Shown here in pieces: positions 1 to 5,908 of a stretch of 6,440 nt of DNA. A program made the position numbers and the translations under genes. The first letter of the stretch is position 1. Each line of letters opens with the position of its first letter. The stretch spans positions 1 to 6,440 of the forward strand of contig JAOUHH010000168.1 of assembly GCA_029865195.1 (NCBI GenBank), given 5' to 3'. The DNA comes from Desulfobulbaceae bacterium (GTDB taxonomy: Bacteria > Desulfobacterota > Desulfobulbia > Desulfobulbales > UBA5123). The notes under the pieces were generated by a model, which was not told where the DNA came from, ran no database searches, and worked only from the letters and a program-made list of their open reading frames with translations.

Positions 1-15
1 GGAGAGAGAACAACC

Positions 16-291
16 GTGAACCCGCTTCGCCTTCTCATCCTCGGCGGCCTTTTTTATTTGCTCTACCGACTGCTGTTCGGGCAGCACAAAGGCCCGGCCG
101 CCGTCGGCAACGCCGGCAAGACGGGCGGCGACGAGGCGGCAATCCGCGACGTGCTGGTTGCAGACCCGGTCTGCGGGGTCTACGTGCCGCAAGGACAAGC
201 CGTCTCCTGCCGGAAAGAGGGGCAAACATTCTATTTCTGCAGTGACAATTGCTGTAAGATATTTCTCGGCGGCAAAGATGCCGCCGTATAA
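16..291 (+). CDS. Small membrane-anchored YHS-domain protein (PP0621-like)
   Basis: The 91-residue protein has one hydrophobic N-terminal segment (about residues 4-21, LRLLILGGLFYLLYRLLF), a short polar linker rich in Gly and Ala, and a C-terminal YHS-like domain (about 46-87). The domain shows DPVCG (50-54), the YVP that follows it, and the closing TFYFCSDNCCKIFL stretch. C53, C75, C79 and C80 are candidate metal ligands. YHS domains are small cysteine-containing modules found in metal-handling proteins. This one is probably tethered to the inner membrane, but side and substrate cannot be read from sequence. The start is GTG at 16, supported by GGAGAGAG at the left window edge; whether a gene lies directly upstream is unknown. 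The last codons form a perfect hairpin (see 267-297). Domain call is fairly firm, function unknown. Confidence 0.85.
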   Translation: MNPLRLLILGGLFYLLYRLLFGQHKGPAAVGNAGKTGGDEAAIRDVLVADPVCGVYVPQGQAVSCRKEGQTFYFCSDNCCKIFLGGKDAAV

Positions 292-297
292 ATTTTT
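267..297 (+). terminator. Hairpin plus T-run at the end of the YHS gene, possible terminator
   Basis: CGGCGGCA (267-274), loop AAGA, and TGCCGCCG (279-286) form a perfect 8-bp GC-rich stem. It is followed by TATAAA and then TTTTT (293-297). The stem lies inside the last codons of the YHS gene and the TAA stop (289-291) falls between stem and T-run. The T-run is short and starts six bases after the stem, so termination may be weak or partial. It would separate the YHS gene from the transaldolase gene. Confidence 0.45.
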
Positions 298-339
298 CCC
301 GCTTTTAACATCCATCCCACTCAAGAAAGGAGCCGAAGA

Positions 340-987
340 ATGAAATTCTTCATCGACACCGCCAATATCGAAGAGATCAAGAAAGCCGTCGCCATGGGCA
401 TGGTGGACGGGGTTACCACCAATCCTTCGCTGATCGCCAAGGAGGGCCGCGATTTCATCGAAATCCTGAAAGACATCTGCGCCCTGGTCGACGGCCCGAT
501 CAGCGCCGAGGTGGTCAGCCTGGACGCCGACGGCATGGTCGCTGAGGGGATGAAACTCGCCTCCCTGCACAAAAACATCGTCATCAAGGTGCCGATGACC
601 ACCGAGGGATTGGTGGCGACCAAGCGTTTCGCCGACAAGGGGATCAAGACCAACGTCACCCTGGTTTTCTCCGCGGCCCAGGCCCTGCTCGCCGCCAAGG
701 CCGGCGCCACCTACGTCAGCCCCTTTGTCGGCAGATTGGACGACATCGCCCAGAACGGCATGGAACTGATCGACTCGATCATGACCATTCTCGACAACTA
801 CGGCTTTGCCACCGAGGTGATCGTCGCCAGTGTCCGCAGCCCCATGCATGTAACCGACGCGGCCATGATCGGCGCCCATATCGCCACCATCCCGTTCAAG
901 GTCATTGCCCAGCTCGCCAAGCATCCGCTCACCGACATCGGCCTGGAAAATTTCCTCGCCGACTGGAAAAAACGGCAACAGGCGTAG
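340..987 (+). CDS. tal: Transaldolase, short TalC/FSA-type
   Basis: This 215-residue protein has the usual length of the compact TalC/fructose-6-phosphate aldolase family, a class I Schiff-base aldolase of the cytosolic non-oxidative pentose phosphate pathway. Seen: MKFFIDTANI with Asp6, the GVTTNPS motif (24-30), IVIKVP with the Schiff-base Lys83, YVSPFVGR (125-132) and ASVRSP (163-168). Two positions separate true transaldolases from E. coli FSA. Here Glu57 (ISAEVVS) takes the place of FSA Gln59, and Phe129 (SPFVGR) that of FSA Tyr131. Both favour transaldolase, which moves dihydroxyacetone from sedoheptulose-7-phosphate to glyceraldehyde-3-phosphate. Automatic annotation may call it fsa. 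The start is clear: AAAGGAG at 326-332, seven bases before ATG. The next gene begins 12 bases after the TAG, so co-transcription is likely. Confidence 0.93.
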   Translation: MKFFIDTANIEEIKKAVAMGMVDGVTTNPSLIAKEGRDFIEILKDICALVDGPISAEVVSLDADGMVAEGMKLASLHKNIVIKVPMTTEGLVATKRFADKGIKTNVTLVFSAAQALLAAKAGATYVSPFVGRLDDIAQNGMELIDSIMTILDNYGFATEVIVASVRSPMHVTDAAMIGAHIATIPFKVIAQLAKHPLTDIGLENFLADWKKRQQA

Positions 988-999
988 TATAAATAAGGA

Positions 1000-1638
1000 A
1001 TGAGGTACCCATCACTCCTCCAGATCCTCGGCCCGGTTTTCCTGGGTGCAGCAAGCGTCATGTTGCTGGCCACCAGCGCCTCGGCGACCATCTACACCTT
1101 TGTCGACGAACGCGGCGTGGTGCACATGACCAATGTGCCCACCGACAGCCGATACCGAGTCGGGGACCGTTTCAACCTGATGGGCGGAAAACCGGGTAAA
1201 GCGCCGCGCCGCGAGGCCATCGAGGCTTTCATTCTGGAGGCCGCCGACCGTTACAACGTCGACCCCATGCTGGTCAAGGCGGTGATCAAGGTGGAGTCCG
1301 ATTTCGACCACCGGGCGGTGTCAAAGAAAGGCGCCATCGGCCTGATGCAACTGATGCCGGAAACAGCCCGTGACCTGCGGGTCCATGACCCGTTCGACCC
1401 TAAATCCAACATCATGGGCGGCACCAACTATCTGCGGCAGCTGCTTTCACGGTTTGACGGCGATCTTTCCCTTGGACTCGCCGCCTACAACGCAGGGCCA
1501 CAACGGGTTGTCATGGCGCAGAACACGGTGCCACGGCTGCCGGAAACATTGGAATACATCAAGAAGGTCATGCACCACTACCAGCGATACCGGGGCGGGC
1601 CAATCACAAACCGCTGGCTCTACAAGATCAGCAATTAA
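1000..1638 (+). CDS. Periplasmic lytic transglycosylase (DUF4124 + SLT domain)
   Basis: The 212-residue protein starts with a Sec-type signal peptide (about 1-29, hydrophobic core 7-24, likely cleavage after ASA). A DUF4124-like segment follows (about 30-52: IYTFVDERGVVHMTNVP), then a family 1 transglycosylase SLT domain (about 75-195). Catalytic Glu99 lies in KVESDFDHRAVS, followed by GAIGLMQLMP (111-120), GGTNYLRQLL (140-149) and AAYNAGP (161-167), the standard SLT fold motifs. The family cleaves the MurNAc-GlcNAc bond of peptidoglycan, producing 1,6-anhydroMurNAc ends during wall growth or machinery insertion. No lipobox is visible, so a soluble periplasmic form is likely. The ribosome site is odd: AAGGA (995-999) abuts the ATG. 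The next in-frame ATG (1060) would destroy the signal peptide, so 1000 is kept. It lies between transaldolase and pgsA. Confidence 0.92.
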   Translation: MRYPSLLQILGPVFLGAASVMLLATSASATIYTFVDERGVVHMTNVPTDSRYRVGDRFNLMGGKPGKAPRREAIEAFILEAADRYNVDPMLVKAVIKVESDFDHRAVSKKGAIGLMQLMPETARDLRVHDPFDPKSNIMGGTNYLRQLLSRFDGDLSLGLAAYNAGPQRVVMAQNTVPRLPETLEYIKKVMHHYQRYRGGPITNRWLYKISN

Positions 1639-1688
1639 CCCACGCAGTTCGACTTGCCTCGAGACTGCCAACAACCGGAACCGAAACC

Positions 1689-2261
1689 TTGCGCCGCCTT
1701 GCCACCGTCCCCAATCTGCTGACCGGATACCGCTTCGCCGTTGTGCCGATTCTGTTGTTCTGCCTGCAGCCCAACGCCGGCACCGCGGTCCGCCTGCTAG
1801 CCTTTGCGCTCTTCCTGTCCGGCGCCCTCACCGACTTGGCGGACGGCTACTACGCCCGTAAACACAAGATAGAAACGGTGCTCGGCAAGCTGATGGACCC
1901 GTTGGCGGACAAGGCGCTGGTCTCCTCGGCGCTGGTGATGCTGATCCCCATGGGGATGATCCCGGCCTGGGTAAGCTTTCTGATCATCGCCAGGGAGTTG
2001 TGCATCACCGGTCTGCGCGGGGTTGCCGCCTCGTCTGGAATCGTGGTCGCGGCAAGCCGGTTGGGGAAGTTCAAGTCCATCGCCCAGTACACCGCCCTCT
2101 GCATCCTGATCTTCCCGCTTGGCGTTTTGCCGATTCCCTATCTCCATGAACTGGGGAGCGGCATCCTCTACCTCTCGCTGATCCTGACCCTGTGGTCAGG
2201 CTGTCAGTACTTTTATCGTTTTCAAAGGGTCTTTCTGCCTGAGGTTGCCGGCGGCGAGTAA
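1689..2261 (+). CDS. pgsA: CDP-diacylglycerol-glycerol-3-phosphate 3-phosphatidyltransferase
   Basis: An integral inner-membrane enzyme making phosphatidylglycerophosphate from CDP-diacylglycerol and glycerol-3-phosphate, the committed step to phosphatidylglycerol and cardiolipin. The 190-residue length is typical. The CDP-alcohol phosphotransferase signature D-x2-D-G-x2-A-R-x8-G-x3-D-x3-D is complete (residues 49-74: Asp49, Asp52, Gly53, Ala56, Arg57, Gly66, Asp70, Asp74). PgsA-like features are the N-terminal VPNLLTGYRF (7-16), ARELCITGLR (101-110) and LGKFKS (125-130). Several hydrophobic segments are visible, about 17-27, 34-48, 77-100, 133-151 and 157-172. The start is an unusual TTG at 1689. 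No ATG or GTG fits in frame after the upstream stop and before PNLL, and the ribosome site is weak (CCGGAACC), so low translation initiation is expected. It follows the transglycosylase by 50 bases. Its stop codon sits in a hairpin loop (see 2245-2287). Confidence 0.94.
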   Translation: MRRLATVPNLLTGYRFAVVPILLFCLQPNAGTAVRLLAFALFLSGALTDLADGYYARKHKIETVLGKLMDPLADKALVSSALVMLIPMGMIPAWVSFLIIARELCITGLRGVAASSGIVVAASRLGKFKSIAQYTALCILIFPLGVLPIPYLHELGSGILYLSLILTLWSGCQYFYRFQRVFLPEVAGGE

Positions 2262-2287
2262 TCGCCGCGCAGGGTGGCCGCCGGCAA
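2245..2287 (+). repeat. Nested inverted repeats spanning the pgsA stop codon
   Basis: A perfect 11-bp inverted repeat, TTGCCGGCGGC (2245-2255) and GCCGCCGGCAA (2277-2287), encloses 21 bases. Its left arm competes with a tighter perfect 7-bp hairpin, GCGGCGA (2251-2257), loop GTAA, TCGCCGC (2262-2268), whose loop contains the pgsA TAA stop (2259-2261). The two folds cannot coexist fully. No T-run follows either, so a classical intrinsic terminator is not supported. An RNA 3'-end stabiliser or Rho-related pause is possible. Confidence 0.6.
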
Positions 2288-2297
2288 GCATTTCTGC

Positions 2298-2326
2298 TTG
2301 ACAGGGGTAGGGATGCTCTCTATAGT
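2298..2326 (+). promoter_or_regulatory. Sigma70 promoter of the tRNA-Leu gene
   Basis: A perfect -35 TTGACA (2298-2303), a 17-base spacer and -10 TATAGT (2321-2326, five of six consensus bases) place the start of transcription near 2332-2334, about 37 bases before the tRNA. The -10 is followed by TGCGCG, a GC-rich discriminator of the kind found at stable-RNA promoters under stringent (ppGpp) control. The inference of stringent control rests only on this discriminator. The -35 box overlaps a 6-bp palindrome (2285-2300). Confidence 0.8.
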
Positions 2327-2369
2327 TGCGCGTTAAGAAATCCGGGAGCGATATTACCGGATGAAATCC

Positions 2370-2456
2370 GCCGGAGTGGTGAAACTGGTAGACGCACGGG
2401 ACTCAAAATCCCGCGGGGGCAACCCCATGTCGGTTCGATTCCGACCTCCGGCACCA
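2370..2456 (+). tRNA. tRNA-Leu (anticodon CAA)
   Basis: An 87-base cloverleaf including encoded CCA. The acceptor stem GCCGGAG (2370-2376) pairs with CTCCGGC (2446-2452), with discriminator A2453 and CCA at 2454-2456. The D-arm contains TGGT and GGTAGACGC as in Leu tRNAs. Anticodon stem CGGGA/TCCCG encloses the loop CTCAAAA with anticodon CAA at 2404-2406, reading UUG codons. A class II long variable arm (2414-2428) has four G-C pairs around a GCAA loop, and the T-stem GTCGG/CCGAC encloses TTCGATT. The discriminator A and the long variable arm are leucine identity features. It has its own promoter and terminator, so it is a single-gene unit between two protein operons. No integrase or duplicated 3' end is present nearby. 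Confidence 0.97.
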
Positions 2457-2465
2457 GAAAAATCG

Positions 2466-2497
2466 AGGGCCTGCCTGAAAAGGGAGGCCCTTTTTTT
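2466..2497 (+). terminator. Intrinsic terminator after tRNA-Leu
   Basis: GGGCCT (2467-2472) pairs with AGGCCC (2485-2490). The stem continues after one G-G mismatch as CCT/AGG around a GAAA loop, and is followed directly by seven T (2491-2497). It begins 10 bases after the tRNA CCA and would give a short precursor 3' trailer. Confidence 0.9.
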
Positions 2498-2584
2498 ATT
2501 GGCGAAACCACGGAGAAACGGTATCAGTTACAAAATACGACCTGCCAAGATGCCACCTTCACCGCCAACGGAGGCCGCCAGACG

Positions 2585-3775
2585 ATGTCACCGCCGGAAA
2601 TGAACAACGACACCAAGGAACTCGCCCTGCTGGAAATGCTCTCACTGGTCTACGAGGAGATGGACCTCGACACCATCGAGGAACGGTTTGTCAACCTCAC
2701 CGCCGAGATCTTCGACTTTGACCGGGTGGGCCTCTTCTTCGTCAAGCATCGCAAGGGCGTGTTGCAGGGAAAGCTCTGCAAGGGATTCGACCCCGGCATG
2801 ATCAGTTCCCTTGCGATCCCGCTGGCCGGCAACTGTGTCTTCACCAGGCCTCTGGTAACCGGCTTCCCGTATCTTTCCTCGGAAAACAGCGCCGCTGCCG
2901 CTGACCCCTATCTGGCCAAAATCGGGCTGCAGGACTTCGCCCTGATCCCCATCGTCAACAAGAAACGGCTTTCCTGCTGGCAGATCAAGAACTGCGCCAA
3001 GGCGGACTGCCCGGCCTACGGAAAGAAATGGCTGCGCTGCTGGCTGGTGCCGGGCACCAAATGCGGCAACATCCCCCTTGACGACTGCGTCAAAAAAGAA
3101 GAGATGTGCCGGGAGTGCGAGGTTTTCGCCAGACAGGATTCGGATACCGCCGAAGGGGTGATGGTGGTGGACAACTCCACCTCCAAAAAACCGATCAGCC
3201 TGGAAAATATCACCCTCCTCTCCATCGTCGCCCATGCCGTCGGCGGCGCGATCAACAACGCCAAGGTCTATTCCCGCACCCTGCGCGAATCCATCCGCGA
3301 CGACCTCACCGAACTCTACAACCGCCGCTTCTTCAACGAACGGCTGGTCGACGAGGTGGACCGCGCCCGACGATACGGCGGGGTGTTCAGCCTCCTGATC
3401 TGTGATATCGATCATTTCAAGGAGGTCAACGACACCTTCGGCCATCCCACCGGCGACAGGGTCCTGGCCCGGGTCGCCAAGATACTTCGCGACAACATCC
3501 GCAGCAGCGACATGGTCGCCCGCTACGGCGGCGAGGAGTTTGCCATCCTGCTGCTCAACTCCGACAAGAAGCTGGCGCGAAGCCTGGCCGAACAGATCTG
3601 CCGCACCCTGGCCGGGTCGATGATTCCGGAGATCGACGGCCGGCAGATCACCGCAAGTTTCGGCATCGCCACCTTCAACGACGATTCAATCTCCTTTGAG
3701 GGGCTGATGGCCAAGGCCGACCGGGCCATGTATCTCGCCAAGAGCCAGGGCCGCAATCAGGTGATAGCCCTCTAG
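2585..3775 (+). CDS. Diguanylate cyclase with GAF-like sensor and cysteine-rich two-CW insert
   Basis: The 396-residue soluble protein makes cyclic di-GMP from two GTP. Order: a GAF-like sensor (about 10-225) interrupted by a Cys-rich module (131-180), then a linker helix (about 205-238) and a GGDEF domain (239-396). Catalytic features are present: DDLTELYNRRFF (239-250), metal-binding Asp274 in CDIDHFK, the active-site GGEEF (315-319), and ASFGIA (357-362). An inhibitory I-site RSSD (306-309) lies five residues before GGEEF, so product inhibition is expected. The Cys-rich module has CW at 131-132 and 152-153 plus C137, C142, C160, C168, C175 and C178, resembling the 'two-CW' modules of deltaproteobacterial sensors. 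It may bind metal or sense redox state (inference). No membrane segment is seen. Start: GGAGG (2570-2574) is 10 bases before ATG 2585; an alternative ATG is at 2600. A weak promoter-like pair (TTGGCG 2499, TATCAG 2522) lies upstream. It leads a tightly spaced gene row. Confidence 0.94.
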   Translation: MSPPEMNNDTKELALLEMLSLVYEEMDLDTIEERFVNLTAEIFDFDRVGLFFVKHRKGVLQGKLCKGFDPGMISSLAIPLAGNCVFTRPLVTGFPYLSSENSAAAADPYLAKIGLQDFALIPIVNKKRLSCWQIKNCAKADCPAYGKKWLRCWLVPGTKCGNIPLDDCVKKEEMCRECEVFARQDSDTAEGVMVVDNSTSKKPISLENITLLSIVAHAVGGAINNAKVYSRTLRESIRDDLTELYNRRFFNERLVDEVDRARRYGGVFSLLICDIDHFKEVNDTFGHPTGDRVLARVAKILRDNIRSSDMVARYGGEEFAILLLNSDKKLARSLAEQICRTLAGSMIPEIDGRQITASFGIATFNDDSISFEGLMAKADRAMYLAKSQGRNQVIAL

Positions 3776-3795
3776 ACGGGCACCAACAAGACCGG

Positions 3796-4548
3796 ATGAA
3801 CGCAATCACCCTCGTTTTCCGCGGCAACCTCTCGGCACAACTCACCGATCCGCGGGCAACGGCAGAAGAGATTCGCTATCCCCTTGCCCGCCGCGCCTCG
3901 ATCAAGGACATCATCGAAGCACTGGGGGTGCCGCATCCCGAGGTGGGCGGGTTGCGGTGTAACGGTGCCGAGATCGACTTCACCTATCTCCCTGTCCACC
4001 AAGACCGTATCGAGATCCTCCCCCATGTACCGCCGGTGGACGTGTGCAGCCCGACCCGCCTCCGGCCAGAGCCGCTGCCGGCGGTGGCGTTCGCCGTCGA
4101 CGCCAACGTCGCCAAGCTGGCGCCGCTCCTGCGCATGATCGGCATGGACTGCTGGTACCAAGCGAATGTCGACGACGACTTCATCGCCGATCTCTCCCGC
4201 CGCCAGCAACGTATTCTGCTCACCCGCGACACCGGGCTCCTCAAGCGCAAGCAGGTGGTCTACGGGCATCTGGTCCGGGCCCAGGAGCCGTCGCGGCAGC
4301 TTCGCGAGATAATCGAATTCTACGGCCTGCGCCCGCTGCTCACCCCCTTCAGCCGCTGCCTGCTCTGTAACGGCAAGCTGCAGGCGGTGGAAAAAAATGA
4401 TATCCGCCACCGCCTTGAACCGCTCACCGAAAAGTATTACGATAGCTTTCGCCGCTGTGGTGATTGCGAAAAGATATACTGGCCCGGTTCACACCGGCAG
4501 CGAATGGAAAGATCCATCGCCGCCATCCTTGCCGAAACCGGGCCGTAA
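3796..4548 (+). CDS. Ubiquitin-like + Mut7-C RNase-fold protein with zinc ribbon
   Basis: The 250-residue protein has three parts. The N-terminal ubiquitin-like (Ub-Mut7C) domain (about 1-80) includes ASIKDIIEALGVPHPEVG (34-51) and a strand ending RIEILPHVPP. Next comes a Mut7-C PIN-like domain (about 96-180): FAVDANVAKLAPLLRMIGMD with Asp102, then DDD (126-128) and RILLTRD (139-145), giving the acidic residues expected of a metal-dependent nuclease site. A C-terminal zinc ribbon has CLLC (188-191) and CGDC (221-224), followed by IYWPGSH. The family is predicted to be an RNase by fold and residue conservation. I know of no established substrate, so RNA cleavage is inferred. The ATG is 20 bases after the cyclase stop with only a poor ribosome site, which suggests translational coupling. 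The C-terminal motifs are intact, so the gene looks functional. Confidence 0.9.
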   Translation: MNAITLVFRGNLSAQLTDPRATAEEIRYPLARRASIKDIIEALGVPHPEVGGLRCNGAEIDFTYLPVHQDRIEILPHVPPVDVCSPTRLRPEPLPAVAFAVDANVAKLAPLLRMIGMDCWYQANVDDDFIADLSRRQQRILLTRDTGLLKRKQVVYGHLVRAQEPSRQLREIIEFYGLRPLLTPFSRCLLCNGKLQAVEKNDIRHRLEPLTEKYYDSFRRCGDCEKIYWPGSHRQRMERSIAAILAETGP

Positions 4549-4567
4549 CCAACCTCAAAGGAATAAC

Positions 4568-4735
4568 GTGCGCCAGTTTTTCCCACTCGTTGTCGCCGGT
4601 ATCACCGGCATCGTCACCTTTCTCTGGCTGCAGCGTCGCCAACAGAGCGACTGCATCCCCTGACTGCTGATCTACGGATCTTTCGGTATGGGTCTCATAT
4701 CGTTTTACCTGGTCAGCAAGCTCCTTAACGGCTAA
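4568..4735 (+). pseudogene. Tiny two-helix membrane protein ORF interrupted by an in-frame TGA
   Basis: A GTG start at 4568 follows a good ribosome site (AAAGGA, 4557-4562) and encodes MRQFFPLVVAGITGIVTFLW and then LQRRQQSDCIP, ending at TGA 4661-4663 (31 residues). The same frame continues open for 23 codons (LLIYGSFGMGLISF, then YLVSKLLNG) to TAA 4733-4735. The read-through product would be 55 residues: one hydrophobic helix (about 4-21), a basic turn and a second helix (about 33-53). One TGG-to-TGA change (Trp32) would explain this, since CIPWLLIYG would be natural at a membrane edge. Possible explanations are a recent nonsense mutation, a sequencing error, a real 31-residue one-helix peptide, or recoding. 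It lies 19 bases after the Mut7-C gene and 32 before mtnA. I do not recognise the family. Confidence 0.5.
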
Positions 4736-4767
4736 CCCTCCCCCTTGACCCCACAGAAGGAATATCC

Positions 4768-5861
<1,094 letters not shown>

Positions 5862-5880
<19 letters not shown>

Positions 5881-5908
5881 AGGCATACGGATCAAACCCC
5901 GAGGGTAT
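5862..5908. terminator. Inverted repeat between convergent mtnA and serine hydrolase genes
   Basis: ATACCC (5862-5867) pairs with GGGTAT (5903-5908). After an uneven internal loop (GGAG against A), CGGGG (5872-5876) pairs with CCCCG (5897-5901). The 20-base loop holds both stop codons, TAA of mtnA (5878-5880) and, on the minus strand, TGA of the hydrolase (5892-5894). The fold is possible on either transcript. No T-run follows on either side, so it is at best a non-canonical bidirectional terminator or 3'-end stabiliser. Confidence 0.4.

Noticed and set aside
1370..1861. Plus-strand frame of 163 codons overlapping the transglycosylase and pgsA
   Set aside because: It overlaps two well-supported genes in another frame, with Ser, Arg and Thr-rich composition typical of a shadow frame.
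2370..2456. tRNA-Leu as an integration site for a genomic island
   Set aside because: No integrase, no repeated tRNA 3' fragment and no shift in composition are visible on either side; the terminator follows directly.
2499..2527. Promoter-like pair TTGGCG / TATCAG with 17-base spacing upstream of the cyclase
   Set aside because: Each box matches only four of six consensus bases. A promoter is needed somewhere after the tRNA terminator, but this pair is too weak to list as a feature.
2642..3445. Minus-strand open frame of 267 codons
   Set aside because: It lies entirely opposite the diguanylate cyclase, whose domains are intact. The translation is low in complexity with Gly, Asp and Val bias and has no recognisable motif; it is a shadow of GC-rich codon use.
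3772..4410. Minus-strand open frame of 212 codons
   Set aside because: It is antisense to the Mut7-C gene, which has clear domains and zinc-ribbon cysteines. It shows no motif and no ribosome site.
4481..4544. 9-bp inverted repeat GGCCCGGTT / AACCGGGCC at the end of the Mut7-C gene
   Set aside because: The arms are 46 bases apart within coding sequence, no T-run follows, and such GC-rich repeats occur by chance in this composition.
4661..4663. TGA read as selenocysteine or TGA reassigned to tryptophan genome-wide
   Set aside because: Immediately downstream I see only a 4-bp GATC/GATC stem, not a convincing SECIS, and two-helix mini proteins are not a known selenoprotein class. The serine hydrolase ends at TGA where expected and genes here use TGG for Trp. 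A local change is simpler.
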